From positions 30,758,602-30,822,601 of the forward strand of contig JAUJPP010000003.1 in assembly GCA_030562195.1 (NCBI GenBank): a stretch of DNA of 64,000 nucleotides, written 5' to 3'. The translations under genes and the position numbers were made by a program. Source of the DNA: Nipponacmea schrenckii. Taxonomy: Eukaryota; Mollusca; Gastropoda; Lottiidae. Of the stretch, positions 21,365 to 34,288 are shown piece by piece; the stretch's first letter is position 1, and every line of letters starts with the position of its first letter. A model generated the notes under the pieces. It saw nothing but the letters and a program-made list of their open reading frames with translations, ran no database searches and was not told where the DNA came from.

Positions 21365-23860
21365 TTAGTTACTGTCTTTCGCTAATTCGACTGGGAACAT
21401 TTTTTGGATTGGAGGGTTCATTTCTATCATTTTACCGAGTTTATTAGGAACGCGAATTACTGCAGAACGAACATTTTTATCTCTTCCTACTAAAGTTTGC
21501 ACTACGCGAGCCATACTCATTCGCGGAATTTTGTCTTCATACACAAGGACTACATCATCTTGGTTTGTTAACGGACCTATTTTGCTATGATTACGATGAT
21601 GCTCACGAAGTTCAGTCAAATATTCCTTTCTCCAACGGCTCCAAAAATGATCTAATACATTAGCCAAACATTTCTTTCGTTTAATAGGATCACTGGCGGT
21701 ATGAACAATGGAATTAGGTTCGGACAATAGTCTGCGTCCTATTACAAGGTGGGACGGAGTTAATAGATCAACACATTCCTCACTAACGTACGTAAGGGGT
21801 CTAGAATTCACGACTCCTTCAATTTGAATTAACACAGTCAGTAATTCTTCATAGGTTAACCTAGCAGTACCTAAAATCTTTTTTAAGTATCTTTTTACTG
21901 AGCGTACCATGCGCTCGAAGAAACCTCCCCACCAGGGGGAACGCTCGACGTTATAAGACCACTTTATGTTCTTAGAATTCGTAAAAGCGAGTAACTCGTC
22001 ACTTTTAAAGCTCTTGCCATTGTCTGAAATTGCAAAGGAAGGAATACCACGTCTACCGATAAAACGCTGAAAACTTCTAATAAAGCAAGAAGAACTTGCA
22101 TCTGGAACTAAGTCTAAATGTATAGCACGACTACTAGCACAAGTATATAGGCCTATAAACACTTTGTTCATATCTTCAGATTTAGAATAAAATTTAAATG
22201 TCCTTTACGTAAAGGGGCCCAGCATAGTCAACACCTATGTTAGAAAACGCGAAGTCATCTGAAAATCTGAAACCTGGAAGTGGTGAATCTCTTGGAACAC
22301 CATACGATTTCCCTTCTACACAATGTACATCGCTTTATTATCTGTCGTACTACTTGACGTCCTCTACAAATCCAATATTTACAACGAAGCTGAGTCAATC
22401 TTTTCTGGACACCATTATGAAAAAACATCTTGATGGCACTTTTGAATAATTAATTTTGTAAAGTCGTGATTTTCAGGAAATTTACTGTCATAAGCTAAAC
22501 TTGAATTTTGAATACGCCCATTACAACGTAGGATATTGTCTGGATCTTCTGTTAGATTCAATGATAATTTGCGTTGTTTAAACTTAACATCGTCAGGGAT
22601 TTGTTGTTGAATGTATCTCAACCAAATACGTTCCTCAGAACGTAACTCTTTGTTGGTTAAAAACACCATCTTTAACCTCGATATTGTTTATATGTTCTTT
22701 TATATTACGTACAAATCTTAACACATATGTCGTGATTCTCAATAATTTATCAATAGAACTATACTGACAAACCGATATCAATTGTTCAATATTATGCCTT
22801 ATATTAACACCAGCTAGACAAGAAGTTGTCTTTATCTCAGACGCAATTAAAATGTAAGTCTTGTTGTTTAGTTTCAACCAAAATGGAGGTCCATGCCACC
22901 AAATATAACTATCAACAAGATCCTCAGCTTTAATGCCTCTTGAACAAATGTCAGCTGGATTTTCTTTGGTATTACAGTAAAACCTATTGTCTACAGAAGT
23001 CAACTTTCTAATTTCTATCACTCTATTTTGAACAAACTGTTTAAACTTCTTATGAACATTTCTAATCCAACTTAAAGCTACTCTAGAATCTGACCAGAAA
23101 TAAACAGATGTTATATCAAACATATCATTTAAACACTCTACTACACTTTTAGCTAATCGAAATTAAACACCCTAACAGTTCAAGTCTGGGAATAGTAGTT
23201 TTATTAAGGGGTACTACTCTAGTTTTCGATGCAATCAGATTAGTATGAATAACACCTGATGGATGTTTACAACGTAGATATACACATGACCCATAAGCCT
23301 TTTCTGATGAGTCAGAAAACATGAAGTTGAACTTCAGCATCAGTAAGATTGTCACAAACACATCTTGGAAAGGAAACTTGATCTACTTCACTCAAACTAT
23401 TTAAAAGTCCATTCCAATAATCACAAAATTTATCATCTATTGGATCGTCCCAATCTAGACCTTTCTTACACATTGACTGAAAACCAATCTTGAACAAAAC
23501 CACTATAGGAGCTATCAAACCAACTGGATACTAAAACGTAGCAGTTGTACTCAATATAACTCTCTTGGATAACACAACATTAGGATCTAAACTAGATAAT
23601 ACTTTATCAAACTGAAACTGAAACAAATCCAATTGACAGTCCCATTTCTGGCCTAATACACTGGAATATGAAAACTTGTGTCTTGTAGGAACATACTATA
23701 ACCACGATCTTCTTGAGTTATGCTCGGAACAGGAATGTTATTACTCTGACACTTAGTAAAAATATCACTATTTTCAATCAAACTCTTAGGTTCTGAAGAA
23801 TTGCTCATCCACCTTCTCATGTAAAAACCACCATCTAATAAACTCTCCTTAACTTTCCTA
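21365..23860 (-). pseudogene. BEL/Pao retrotransposon pol (RT end, RNase H, integrase), decayed
   Basis: Minus-strand order: the end of the reverse transcriptase (GGFYMRRWMSNS near 23830), LFKIGFQSMCKKGLDWDDP (about 23490), the Pao peptidase/RNase H block FSDSSEKAYGSCVYLR and TTIPRLELLGC (23360-23150), YFWSDSRVALSWIRN (23123-22635), the integrase zinc-binding region (to about 22280), and the integrase core 22171-21365 with SDNGKSF, ERSPWWGGFFERMVRSVK, NSRPLTY and LTPSHLVIGRR. These are signature BEL/Pao motifs. Frames break near 23640, 23330, 23150, 22650, 22420 and 22200. The gag, protease and most of the RT are missing. The element would have replicated through a cytoplasmic particle and integrated its cDNA. 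Confidence 0.9.
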
Positions 23861-24340
23861 TATAAATTAATATATAGTTATTATTATTATTATAAATAGT
23901 TAAGTTTGTTTGACAAGGATAGCACTTTGGGATGAATTTGGCTCCGTTTTCCTTTAAGTTTTGAGGATTTTGTTCCCTTGACTGCATTTATTCCTACCAA
24001 AACTCTGAAATAAATACAAAAATAACATTAATATAGGATCCAATATTATTGTGACCATCACAAAAAGCAAATACTACAAATCTTTATGGTTAAGATTTGT
24101 TGATAAATACCAAGAATAAAACTGAAGTCTATTCTAGATTCTGAAGCCCAAAGATTTTTACAAATTAATGAAACAAAGCTCCATTCCAAGTTGGTAAAGT
24201 TTTACTTTCTTTCACACTGAAAAAAGCAAATGTGGTTTAGAAAATATAAATATTTATTACGCTTATCGTTGAATAAATTCCAATGTTATTGACCCCTTGG
24301 TATGATATCTCAGATTATATAGTATAAACTAAAACAGACC
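23861..24340. other. Intergenic, nothing recognised
   Basis: AT-rich flank of the BEL fragment. No matching 5' LTR is visible. Confidence 0.5.
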
Positions 24341-24499
24341 ATAATAATAAACTCTTTATTTTACATGGGTCAGAATTAGGCCCAATACACAAGGACATGG
24401 TCCTGTCTCACATTCAGCCCATGGGGCAATACATTGGAAAAAAAAATATAAATAAAATAAAATAAAATAAAATAAAATCGAAAATACATAATATCTCAA

Positions 24500-24985
24500 T
24501 ATACAATTCGTCTGAAATACTAAAAATACACAAGTACATGTGTATCAAATGGACAGAGATATGTTCCGGCGATCAAGTACATGACCACAAAATAAATATA
24601 CAATACTCCACGTACAATTTGTTTAAAAATACACAAGTACATGTGCATGAATGGACAGATTTTCAACCTACAATTAGTTTATAAAAGGGATGTAATATAT
24701 AGTTCCCGCGGCCATGCACACGACCGCAAAAAATCACGTATTATTTCAACGTACAATTTATTTTAAAATACACAATTACATGTGTAAATAATGGACAGAT
24801 TTATCTTCCGGCGATCAAGTACATGACAGCAAAATCCATATATCATTTCAATGTACAATTAGTTTTAAAATACACAAGTACATGTGTATAAAATGGACAG
24901 ATTCATCATTCTGCGATCAAGTACATGACCACAAAAACCAAGGAATAGACAAGTACATCTGCATGAGACGATCAGACATCAAAAC
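24500..24985. repeat. Irregular tandem repeat (about 100-140 bp)
   Basis: Four to five copies of a unit with ATACACAAGTACATGTG, ATGGACAGAT and GCGATCAAGTACATGACC (near 24528, 24630, 24769, 24872 and 24945). The spacing is irregular. It is followed by an A-rich tract at 24990-25040. Confidence 0.8.
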
Positions 24986-24989
24986 ATAC

Positions 24990-25040
24990 ATAAAAGAAAA
25001 AAAAAAAAAAAAAAAAAAAGAAAAAAAAAGAAAAAAAGAA
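24990..25040. repeat. A-rich low-complexity tract
   Basis: Poly-A interrupted by single G. It may mark the A-tail of a retroposed sequence on the plus strand; no body was identified. Confidence 0.8.
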
Positions 25041-25378
25041 TTGCCAAAGCGTCAGTGCATGTGCTGCGAGCGGGCTACCCAACCCTACTCCATTTTATGT
25101 TCTTATTTTCTATGGAGGGGGAGGTAGGATTTGTCCATGCTCAAGACCAGCTTTAAGGATGTTTACTACTCCCCCGACAGTACTAATTTAGATTTTCAAA
25201 ATGGTTCAAGTTAGGCCAAAATAGAATTGTTGGTGGTGATATACCTGTGGGAAAGGGAAAAATAAAATTAATAAATTACTTAAATCATTAAATCATGGAG
25301 AAACACAATTGTTAAGATAGCCATCAGCAAGTAAGCCTATAGTTGGTGAAAAGAATACCCGTGTAACAGGAAGTATGC
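25041..25378. other. Probable LINE 3' UTR or unrelated spacer
   Basis: No coding feature. It lies just downstream (minus strand) of the LINE RT fragment and may be its 3' UTR. Confidence 0.3.
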
Positions 25379-25798
25379 TTATGTTAATGAAAGATTACCA
25401 AGAATCATCCTTCGAAAAGTCTTAAATGCATCTGATGCTGATTTAATATTTTCGTCTAGACCATTCCATAAAATTGATCCTTTGTATTTAATACTTTGTT
25501 TAATCAAATTGATTCGTGGTTTTTGCACCACAAGTTTTGAATTTATGCTAGAATAAGTCGTCTGTTTATAGCTAAAGAGGCTTGAAAGGTAGGAAGGAGA
25601 CAAGTTGTTCAGAGTTTTATACATAAATTTATACGAATTAAAATTATGCCTGGTTTTAATGTAAAAAATATTAAGCCTTTTAAGATTCAGTGACAAATCA
25701 GTATTATACTTAGAACCAAGAATTAATTTAAAAGCAATTTTTTGTTGCCTGTGTAAAATATCGGCCGATGCAATGCCGTGCGAATCCCAAATCTGCCA
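25379..25798 (-). pseudogene. LINE reverse transcriptase, C-terminal fragment
   Basis: An open frame continuous from about 25798 to 25379: DSHGIASADILHRQQKIA, then TRHNFNSYKFMYKTLN, LSPSYLSSLF, SINSKLVVQKPRINLIKQSI and GSILWNGLDENIK. This is the tail after the RT domain seen in CR1/L2/Jockey-group LINEs (the usual pattern is ...P.YL..LF ... R......VP.....K.SF...A..LWN.LP..I). It is 5' truncated, as most LINE copies are. It begins where the last exon of the SAMD3-like gene stops making sense (about 25800), so it probably inserted there. Confidence 0.75.
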
Positions 25799-25799
25799 T

Positions 25800-27735
25800 T
25801 ACTGCATCATCCAAAGTATTCAATGTAGTAAGTAGGGTGTCTTCACAAAAAATGTGAAACAATTTGTGAAGATTGAAGTCTACCTGAAAAAGATAATTTT
25901 GTTGAAAAATGATATATTTTCTGTTAATCTATCTATTTTAAGGGAAGTTTACAGTATCCAAATAACCATAACAATACTCACCAACAACACATATAACAGG
26001 AGATTTCTCTGACTGACCTTTAATCACAGTTTCAATAAGTTTGATATCACTTGTTTCCTAAAAGGAATTAAAATTAATACTTCATTAAAAATTATTGAAA
26101 TATGCCGCACAGCTGCAAATAGTAATCAAAGTTAAAACTTGAGTTTTAACAGGAATGTGATCTAACTAACAACCAAAGTCTTTTTCGATAACTGGGTTTC
26201 ACTAAAAAACTAAGTGTATAATATGAAGAATAAAGTAAAAAAACCAAAATCAATACCTGGAAAACTTGAATTAAGTCGGTTTCTTCAAAATACATCATTA
26301 ACATCATTGGTACTGCTTTCAAGAAACAAGAACCGCCTTGCATCTCTTCTTCTGATTGAAGATCCTAAATCAGATTCTTGATGGGTCCATGAGATTTCAA
26401 ACTTTTAAAATGATTTAAAAGTGTCCCCTTTATCTTTTTTGACAGCATTATATAATTTTCTTTCATATCCTGCCCAGTCAATCTTTTGAAATGAATGAGA
26501 GCATATCTTCTTTTGAAAAGATATGGATATTCAGCTTTAATCTTTGAAACAGGTAGAGATTTATTAATAATTTCACGTTGATCAGAGTAGGTTTCATCCA
26601 TTAATGTATCAATGAGTTCTGTATTTTGTTTAGTCTTAGAAATTTCACTTTTCATCAGATCCTTCTTACATTTAATTTCTTCTGTATCTTTGTCACTTGC
26701 ACTCTGCCACTCTATGCACCCATACTTGACGTATAATGTAGTTGGTTTCTTTGTCACAGAGGGACTATCAGTATCACTGACATCACTGTGTCTTTTACGA
26801 TTATTATTAGTAACTTTTTCACGAAGTTGATGGTACAAACTTGTGTGTCCTTGTCCCAAAACTTTTCCATTAAGTAAATCACATAATGATGCTTGATGTT
26901 TTTTGACAATTTTCATGGCAATTGCTGCCAGATCTGTACTGCTGGGTTTCCTACAAAATCTTTGAATATCATCTACCAAAATTCGTACCATTTCTCGCCT
27001 GTCTACATCCGATGGACGAATACCTTTGTTCAGACTTTCTGTCATTTTGTTTGAAAATTTGTTGAAAGGAATATCGTATGCCATCAGCCAATTGGATTGT
27101 GGATTATCTGTTGTAGAAGTTGGTTTTTGTGAACAGAAAATACTAGAATCAGAAGATGATGATGACTGTCTGGAGTAGAAGTTTCAATTGGAGATGAAAA
27201 AGAGTTGAACAAGGATTCCCCACTCTCTGCACTATTTGAAGAACCTGAAATGCCAAAAGAATAATAATTACTTAGTGAATTAATAAATATGATCCTTGTC
27301 ATCAATAAACACTTAAAATCTAGTTAGTAGGCCTACAAAGTATTTTAGTTAGCATTTATTCCTTTAGGAGAATGCATTATTAACAAATAGGCTAATTCCA
27401 CTGATTCCAAAGTCATCACTTACAATCACATAAAAGGTTCTTATGTTGGATACTGTGGAAGGTGTAACTGGCCAGAGACAGGCCATGCTCTTTCTTCCAG
27501 ACCAGCTGTACCACTACAACGGAGTTTGTTAAATCTGCACACTGCATCTCGTTCCAGTTGTTTTATTTGAATATCACTGTCTCAAATCTATTTCCACATG
27601 TGAATAGTTACTTACCTTTCATCTGTTCTTGTCGAGCTTTTATTGCTAAGCACAATTTACGAGCTTGTACTACAGTCATTGCCTCACTAAGATCTGTTGG
27701 TTCTATTACAATGAGATCACCTATACGCTTGACTC
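25800..27735 (-). pseudogene. SAMD3-like uncharacterised protein gene, spliced and degenerate
   Basis: Four minus-strand exon candidates. 27735-27616 (RIGDLIVIEPTDLSEAM..., a SAM-like tail, donor GTAAGT). 27246-26257 (acceptor GGCATTTCAG, donor GTATTG), the core: RPSDVDRREMVRILVDDI, GQGHTSLYHQL, YGCIEWQS, ETYSDQREIINKS and YPYLFKRRYALIHFKRLTG. 26057-25982 (ETSDIKLIETVIKGQ, donor GTGAGT). From 25884 (acceptor CTTTTTCAG, VDFNLHKLFHIF) to about 25800. Order and motifs match a widespread metazoan family annotated as sterile-alpha-motif protein 3-like or uncharacterised. The core exon has a frame slip near 27165 and an in-frame TAG after IKNLI at 26365. The last exon runs into a LINE fragment. The function of the family is unknown. 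Confidence 0.6.
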
Positions 27736-27976
27736 ACAAGTTGTGTAATGTACTTTCAATTAATCTACATTGTGTTTTGTACAATTTGGGTGTCAACTCC
27801 TCGCATGTCTCATGAGTCATCACAATGACAATAACTCAAAAGGCTTAAGAGTCACCTCACTGACCAACACTGGGCGCTACTTCACTTATGTACCTCTCTA
27901 TGATTTTAATAGTTTATCCACTAAAAACACCAGGGTCATGTTAAGGACATTATTCTGAATGTTCACACCAAATTTC

Positions 27977-28152
27977 ATCGCAATCGGACCATTTTTACTA
28001 CCCTAAATCGATTTTTTGTTCGTACAATTGTCGCTCTTTTCATAAATAATGTTCGAATGTCGAAATCGCAATCGGACCATTTTTACTACCCTAAATCGAT
28101 TTTTTGTTCGTACAATTGTCGCTCTTTTCATAAATAATGTTCGAATGTCGAA
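27977..28152. repeat. 88-bp direct duplication in the left arm
   Basis: ATCGCAATCGGACC... through AATGTTCGAATGTCGAA occurs twice (27977 and 28065). The right arm has the sequence once, so this duplication happened after the arms formed. Confidence 0.9.
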
Positions 28153-28429
28153 AAAAGGATAACTTCAATTTCAACATGAATAAAGGTAAAGAGTATATAT
28201 AAGAGTCGTTTCGTACTAATACACACTAACTCGAGACAATTTATGTGACTTTTCGTTCTAAGTTAATAACATTCAAATATAATTCAAATTATTTGTTTTA
28301 TGGACAATATATTCGTTTCACAACTCCAAATTCGAAATAGACAAAAGTAAACGATGTGTCAGGCCCCATACTGTTTGCCAAAACAGGTACCGGTAGGTGA
28401 AATGACAATTCATGTTTTGATGATGTAAT

Positions 28430-31400
28430 CCGAAAAAGTTATCGATTACTCACATGTCTCATGAGTAATCACAATGACAATAACTCACATGGCTCGTGAG
28501 TCACCTTACTGACCCACACTGTCCAGTAGCGGGCCTTTAAGTAAGCTTAAATATCGTCTACATTAGCCATATAGTCTCTACTTCAGTATACTACCGCTAC
28601 CGGAAATAAGGATCCAAAAAATTAGATTTTTGTACGATGTGACCCACGGACACTGAAAATGACTCACATGGCTCGAGAGTCACCTCACTGATCCACACTG
28701 TCCAGTACAGCCTACATATCGTCTAAAGAGGCCATATAGCCCCTACTTCAGTATACTACCGCTACCGGAAATGATGATCAAAAATTTTTGATTTTTTTAT
28801 GATGTGACCCACAGACACCGACCCTAACTCACAATACTCGAGAGTTACCACACTGTACCACACTGTCCAGTACAGGGCCTTTAAGTAAGTCTACATATCG
28901 TCTATATAAGCCATATAGCCCCTACTTCAGTATACTACCGCTACCGGAAATGATGATCCAAAAAATTTTATTTTTTTATGATGTTACCCACAGACGCTGA
29001 CGATGACTCACATGGCTCTAGAGTCACCTCACTGTCCCACACTCATCAGTACAGGGCCTTTAAGTAAGCCTACATATCGTCTACATAAGCCATATAGCCC
29101 CTACTTCAGTATACTACCGCTACCGGAAATGATGATCAAAAAAACTTAATTTTCTCATGATGTGACCCACAGATACTGACGATGACTCACATGGCTCGAG
29201 AGTCACCTCACTGACCCACACTGTCCAGTACAAGGCCTTTAAGTAAGCCTACATATCGTCTAAAGAGGCCATATAGCCCCTACTTCAGTATACTACCGCT
29301 ACCGGAAATGATGATCAAAAATTTTTGATTTTTTTATGATGTGACCCACAGACACTGACCCTAACTCACAACACTCGAGAGTTACCACATTGTACCACAC
29401 TGTCCAGTGCAGGGCCTTTAAGTAAGTCTACATATCGTCTATATAAGCCATATAGCCCCTACTTCAGTATACTACCGCTACCGGAAATGATGATCCAAAT
29501 TTTTTTTTTTTTTTATGATGTGACCCACAGACGCTGACGATGACTCACATGGCTCTAGAGTCACCTCACTGTCCCACACTGATCAGTACAGGGCCTTTAA
29601 GTAAGCCTACATATCGTCTATATAAGCCATATAGCCCCTACTTCAGTATACTACCGCTACCGGAAATGATGATCAAAAAAACTTAATTTTCTCATTATGT
29701 GACCCACAGATACTGACGATGACTCACATGGCTCGAGAGTCACCTCACTGACCCACACTGTCCAGTACAGGGCCTTTAAGTAAACCTACATATCGTCTAT
29801 AGAGGCCATATAGCCCCTAATTCAGTATACTACCGCTACCGGAAATAAGGATCCAAAAAATTAGATTTTTTTATGATGTGACCAGTAGACACTGACAATG
29901 ACTCACATGGCTCGAGAGTCGCCTCACTGACCCACACTGTCCAGTACAGGGCCTTTAAGTATGCCTACATATTGTCTATATACGCCATATAGCCCCTACT
30001 TCAGTATACTACCGCTACCGGAAATGATGATCAAAAAGTTTTGATTTTTTTATGATGTGACCCACAGACACTTACACTAACTCACAAGGCTCGAGAGTCA
30101 CCTCACTGACCCACACTGTCCAGCAACGGGCCTTTAAGTAAGCTTACATATCTTGTATACAAGCCATATAGCCCCTACTTCAGTATACTACCGCTACCGG
30201 AAATGATGATCCAAAAAATTAGATTTTTTCATGATGTAACCCACAGACACTGACAATGACTTAAGATTCACCTCACTGACCCACACTGCCCAGTACAGGG
30301 CCTTTAAGTAAGCCTACATATCGTCTATATAAGCCATAATGCTCCTACTTCAGTATACTACCACTACCGGAAATGATGATCAACATTTTTTTTTTTTTTA
30401 TGATGTGACCCACAGACACTGACGATGACTCACAAGGCTCTAGAGTCACCTCACTGACCCACACTGTGCAGCAACGGGCCTTTAAGTAGGCTTACATATC
30501 ATCTATACAAGCCATATAGCCCCTACTTCAGTATACTACCGCTACTGGAAATAAGGATCCAAAAAATTAGATTTTTGTATGATGTGACCCACAGACAATG
30601 ACAATGACTCACATGACTCGAGAGTCACCTCACTGACCCACACTGTCCAGTACAGGGCCTTTAAGTAAGCCTACATATTGTGTATATACGCCATATAGCC
30701 CCTACTTCAGTATACTACCGCTACCGGAAATGATGATCCAAAAAATTAGATTTTTTCATGATGTAACCCACAGACACTGACAATGACTCACAACACTCGA
30801 GAGTTACCACACTGTCCCACACTGTCCAGTACAGAGCCTTTAAGTAAGCCTACATATCGTCTATATAAACCATATAGCCCCTACTTCAGTATACTACCGC
30901 TACCGGAAATGATCCAATTTTTTTTATTTTTTCATGATGTGACCTACAGACACTGACGATGACTCACATGGCTCTAGAGTCACCTCACTGTCCCACACTG
31001 ATCAGTACATGGCTTTTAAGTAAGCCTACATATCGTCTATATAAGCCATATAGCCCCTACTTCAGTATACTACCGCTACCAGAAATGATGATCAAAAAAA
31101 CTTAATTTTCTCATGATGTGACCCACAGATACTGACGATGACTCACATGGCTCGAGAATCACCTCACTGACCCACACTGTCCAGTACAGGGCCTTTAAGT
31201 AAGCCTACATATTGTCTATATACGCCATATAGCCCCTACTTCAGTATACTACCGCTACCGGAAATAAGGATCCAAAAAACTTAATTTTCTCATGATGTGA
31301 CCCACAGATACTGACGATGACTCACATGGCTCGAGAATCACCTCACTGACCCACACTGTCCAGTACAGGGCCTTTAAGTAAGCCTACATATTGTCTATAT

Positions 31401-32310
31401 ACGCCATATAGCCCCTACTTCAGTATACTACCGCTACCGGAAATAAGGATCCAAAAAACTAGATTTTTTTATGATGTGACCCACAGACGCTGACGATGAC
31501 TCACATGGCTCTAGAGTCACCTCACTGACCCACACTGTCCAGTACAGAGCCTTCAAGTAAGCCTACATATCGTCTAAAGAGGCCATATAGCCCCTAATTC
31601 AGTATACTACCGCTACCGGAAATGATGATCAAAAATTTTTGATTTTTTTATGTTGTGACCCACAGACACTGACCCTAACTCACAACACTCGAGAGTTACC
31701 ACACTGTACCACACTGTCCAGTACAGGGCCTTTAAGTAAGTCTACATATCGTCTATATAAGCCATATAGCCCCTACTTCAGTATACTACCGCTACCGGAA
31801 ATGATGATCCAAAAATTTTTATTTTTTTATGATGTGACCCACAGACGCTGACGAAGACTCACATGGCTCTAGAGTCACCTCAGTGTCCCACACTGATCAG
31901 TACAGGGCTTTTAAGTAAGCCTACATATCGTCTATATAAGCCATATAGCCCCTACTTCAGTATACTACCGCTACCGGAAATGATGATCAAAAAAAATTTA
32001 ATTTTCTCATGTGACCCACAGATACTGACGATGACTCAGATGGCTCGAGAGTCACCTCACTGACCCACACTGTCCAGCAACGGGCCTTTAAGTAAGCTTA
32101 AATATCTTGTATACAGGCCATATAGCCCCTACTTCAGTATACTACCGCTACCGGAAATGATGATCCAAAAATTATATTTTTTCATGATGTAACCCACAGA
32201 CACTGACAATGACTCACAACACTCGAGAGTTACCACACTGTTCCACACTGTCCAGTACAGGGCCTTTAAGTAAGCCTACATATCGTCTATATAAGCCATA
32301 TAGCCATAGG
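28430..32310 (+). repeat. 179-bp satellite array, about 21 monomers
   Basis: The landmark CTACCGCTACCGGAAAT starts at 28591, 28756, 28935, 29114, 29293, 29472, 29651, 29830, 30009, 30188 and on to 32142. The spacing is exactly 179 in most intervals (others 165-178). Each monomer has TGACCCACAGACACTGAC, a CTCGAG-containing hairpin-like stretch (ACTCACATGGCTCGAGAGTCACC), GGGCCTTTAAGTAAGCCTAC and CCATATAGCCCCTACTTCAG. Monomer variants recur every third unit: the CCCTAACTCACAA type at 28820, 29357 and 31670, spaced by 537 or multiples. Confidence 0.93.
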
Positions 32311-33069
32311 GGCTATATGGCTTGTACACAAGATATGTAAGCTTACTTAAAGGCCCGTTGCTCACGAGCCATCGTCAGTGTCTGTGGGTCACATCTTAAA
32401 AAAATCAAAAATTTTTAATCATCATTTCCGTTAGCTGTAGTATACTGAAGTAGAGACTATATGGATAATGTAGACGATATTTAAGCGTACTTAAAGACCC
32501 GCTACTGGACAGTGTTGGTCAGTGAGGTGACTCTTAAGCCTTGTGAGTTATTGTCATTGTGATGACTCATGAGACATGTGAGTAATCGATAACTTTTTCG
32601 GATTACATCATCAAAACATGAATTGTCATTTCACCTACCGGTACCTGTTTTGGCAAACAGTATGGGGCCTGACACATCGTTTACTTTTGTCTATTTCGAA
32701 TTTGGAGTTGTGAAACGAATATATTTTCCATAAAACAAATAATTTGAATTATATTTGAATGTTATTAACTTAGTACGAAAAGTCACATAAATTGTCTCGA
32801 GTTAGTGTGTATTAGTACGAAACGACTCTTATATTTACTCTTTACCTTTATTCATGTTGAAATTGAAGTTATCTTTTTTTCGACATTCGAACATTATTTA
32901 TGAAAAGAGCGACAATTGTACGAACAAAAAAATCGATTTAGGGTAGTAAAAATGGTCCGATTGCGATGAAATTTGGTGTGAACATTCAGAATAATGTCCT
33001 TAACATGACCCTGGTGTCTTTTAGTGGATAAACTATTAAAATCATAGAGAGGTACATAAGTGAAGTAGC

Positions 33070-33814
33070 ATTCTAATTGAATTATAGTTAAATACATACA
33101 AACACGTTGACCTTTCCCAGTCTTAATCTTAATCTTCTAATATGTCTTGACCGAAAAAGATGGCGGCGTAAACAAACGTGCTTTTAGAAGACAGGATCAT
33201 CCAGTCCTACTATTGCTCAATTGGACTTAGTCCGCTAATTCATTTGCCATCTATTTCCATGTTAAATCACAAAATTCAACCTTCTAGAACTTTTTCCAGA
33301 AATCTCGTTGAAAACTTTCTTATATGCTACATGAAAGCCAGGCCAATACTTGGTTTCTGTACAAAAATCCAATATAGCATGACCATGAAAATTTTGAACT
33401 AAACAAAATGAAAGTAAATAAGAAATAAGAAATAGAAATAGAAATAACCTTCCGCCAATTAAATTTCTCATTATCTCAGAAATTCTGAAAGAAAATGCAA
33501 TTTCAGACATCAAATTTCAAATCTAAACCAAAAATTAGTCCAAAATGGGCATGCAAACACCCCCAAAGGAAGGGAGAAAGAGGATTTCTAAAAATAGAAC
33601 GGACGAATACAATCATTAGCATAAAATGTTTTAGTGGTCCGAGTCCAATTGACTAGAAAACAAAGACTACAAAAAGCTTGTTATCTCCCTTCAACTATGC
33701 TTCAAGATTCTCGAATCTATAAGCATAAACCACAAATGGTGGAAAGAAATGGTGAAAACTGATGCTATCAATGTCCCCTATGCTCATAAAAAGCTTAGTA
33801 AACCTACAATCCCT
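33070..33814. other. Intergenic, nothing recognised
   Basis: Contains a short AAATAGAAATAG microsatellite near 33425-33450 and no supported gene. Confidence 0.5.
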
Positions 33815-34288
33815 TTAAAGGGATAATAGGCGTTAGAACGAACATAAAAAATTAAGTTCACTCAAATTTGGACAATAACAGTATATATCCATCAGTGGAC
33901 TTACCTATACATCGAAATCCCTCATAAATCCGATAAATCCCCAAAATAAAGTAGTTAATCATAAAACGCTTGAGCCACCCATCAAGCGATTTTCAAATCG
34001 TGTAAATATAAAGGGAAGTAACTCTAACATGCGGGTTTTCACGCGTCCTTGACCCCTACTGTTGAATTCCACAATGATGATTTAGCGTTGATTTACCAGA
34101 CGCTTTTATTCTCTAACTGAATGGAATCGTCGCTGGCTCACTTTTTTTTAAAATTCCGAATATATTTTTATTGTGGCTTTTTAAAATTTGGTAAAGTGTG
34201 GGATGCATACTAATTGAACTAATAGTCAATATTAAACACAAATATAAGCCGTAGGACGAGTGTATTCTAACGCCAATTATCCCTTTAA
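33815..34288. mobile_element. TTAA-flanked MITE (piggyBac-type)
   Basis: TTAA at 33815-33818 and at 34285-34288 flank inverted ends AGGGATAATAGGCGTTAGAA and TTCTAACGCCAATTATCCCT, with one mismatch in 20. The interior of about 430 bp is non-coding. TTAA target sites with CCCT/AGGG-type ends are characteristic of piggyBac-superfamily elements. A related sequence at about 34868-34925 shares the left flank (GATGCTATCAAT ... ACCCTTTAAAG) without the insertion, resembling an empty site. Confidence 0.65.

Larger units (their letters stand above)
27876..33069. mobile_element. Foldback-like element with long TIRs and a 179-bp satellite core
   Basis: The sequence from GCTACTTCACTTATGTACC at 27876 to about 28600 is repeated inverted from about 32450 to 33069. 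Between them lies a direct array of 179-bp monomers that flips to the inverse orientation at about 32310 (GCCATATAGCCATAGGGGC). The inverted arms carry, from outside in, a stretch with CCCTAAATCGATTTTTTG, a unique ~300-bp part with CAGTATGGGGCCTGACAC, and one satellite monomer. A further satellite-like piece lies just outside the left end (27800-27875). No coding sequence. The layout resembles foldback or tandem-repeat-containing MITE elements; the family is not recognised. Confidence 0.8.

Noticed and set aside
24882..25127. 81-codon plus-strand frame with a long lysine run
   Set aside because: The lysines are the A-rich tract, and the rest is tandem repeat.
28430..32310. CRISPR-like regular repeats
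   Set aside because: The period is 179 bp of continuous similar sequence with no unique spacers. It is an animal satellite, and nothing else in the window is prokaryotic.
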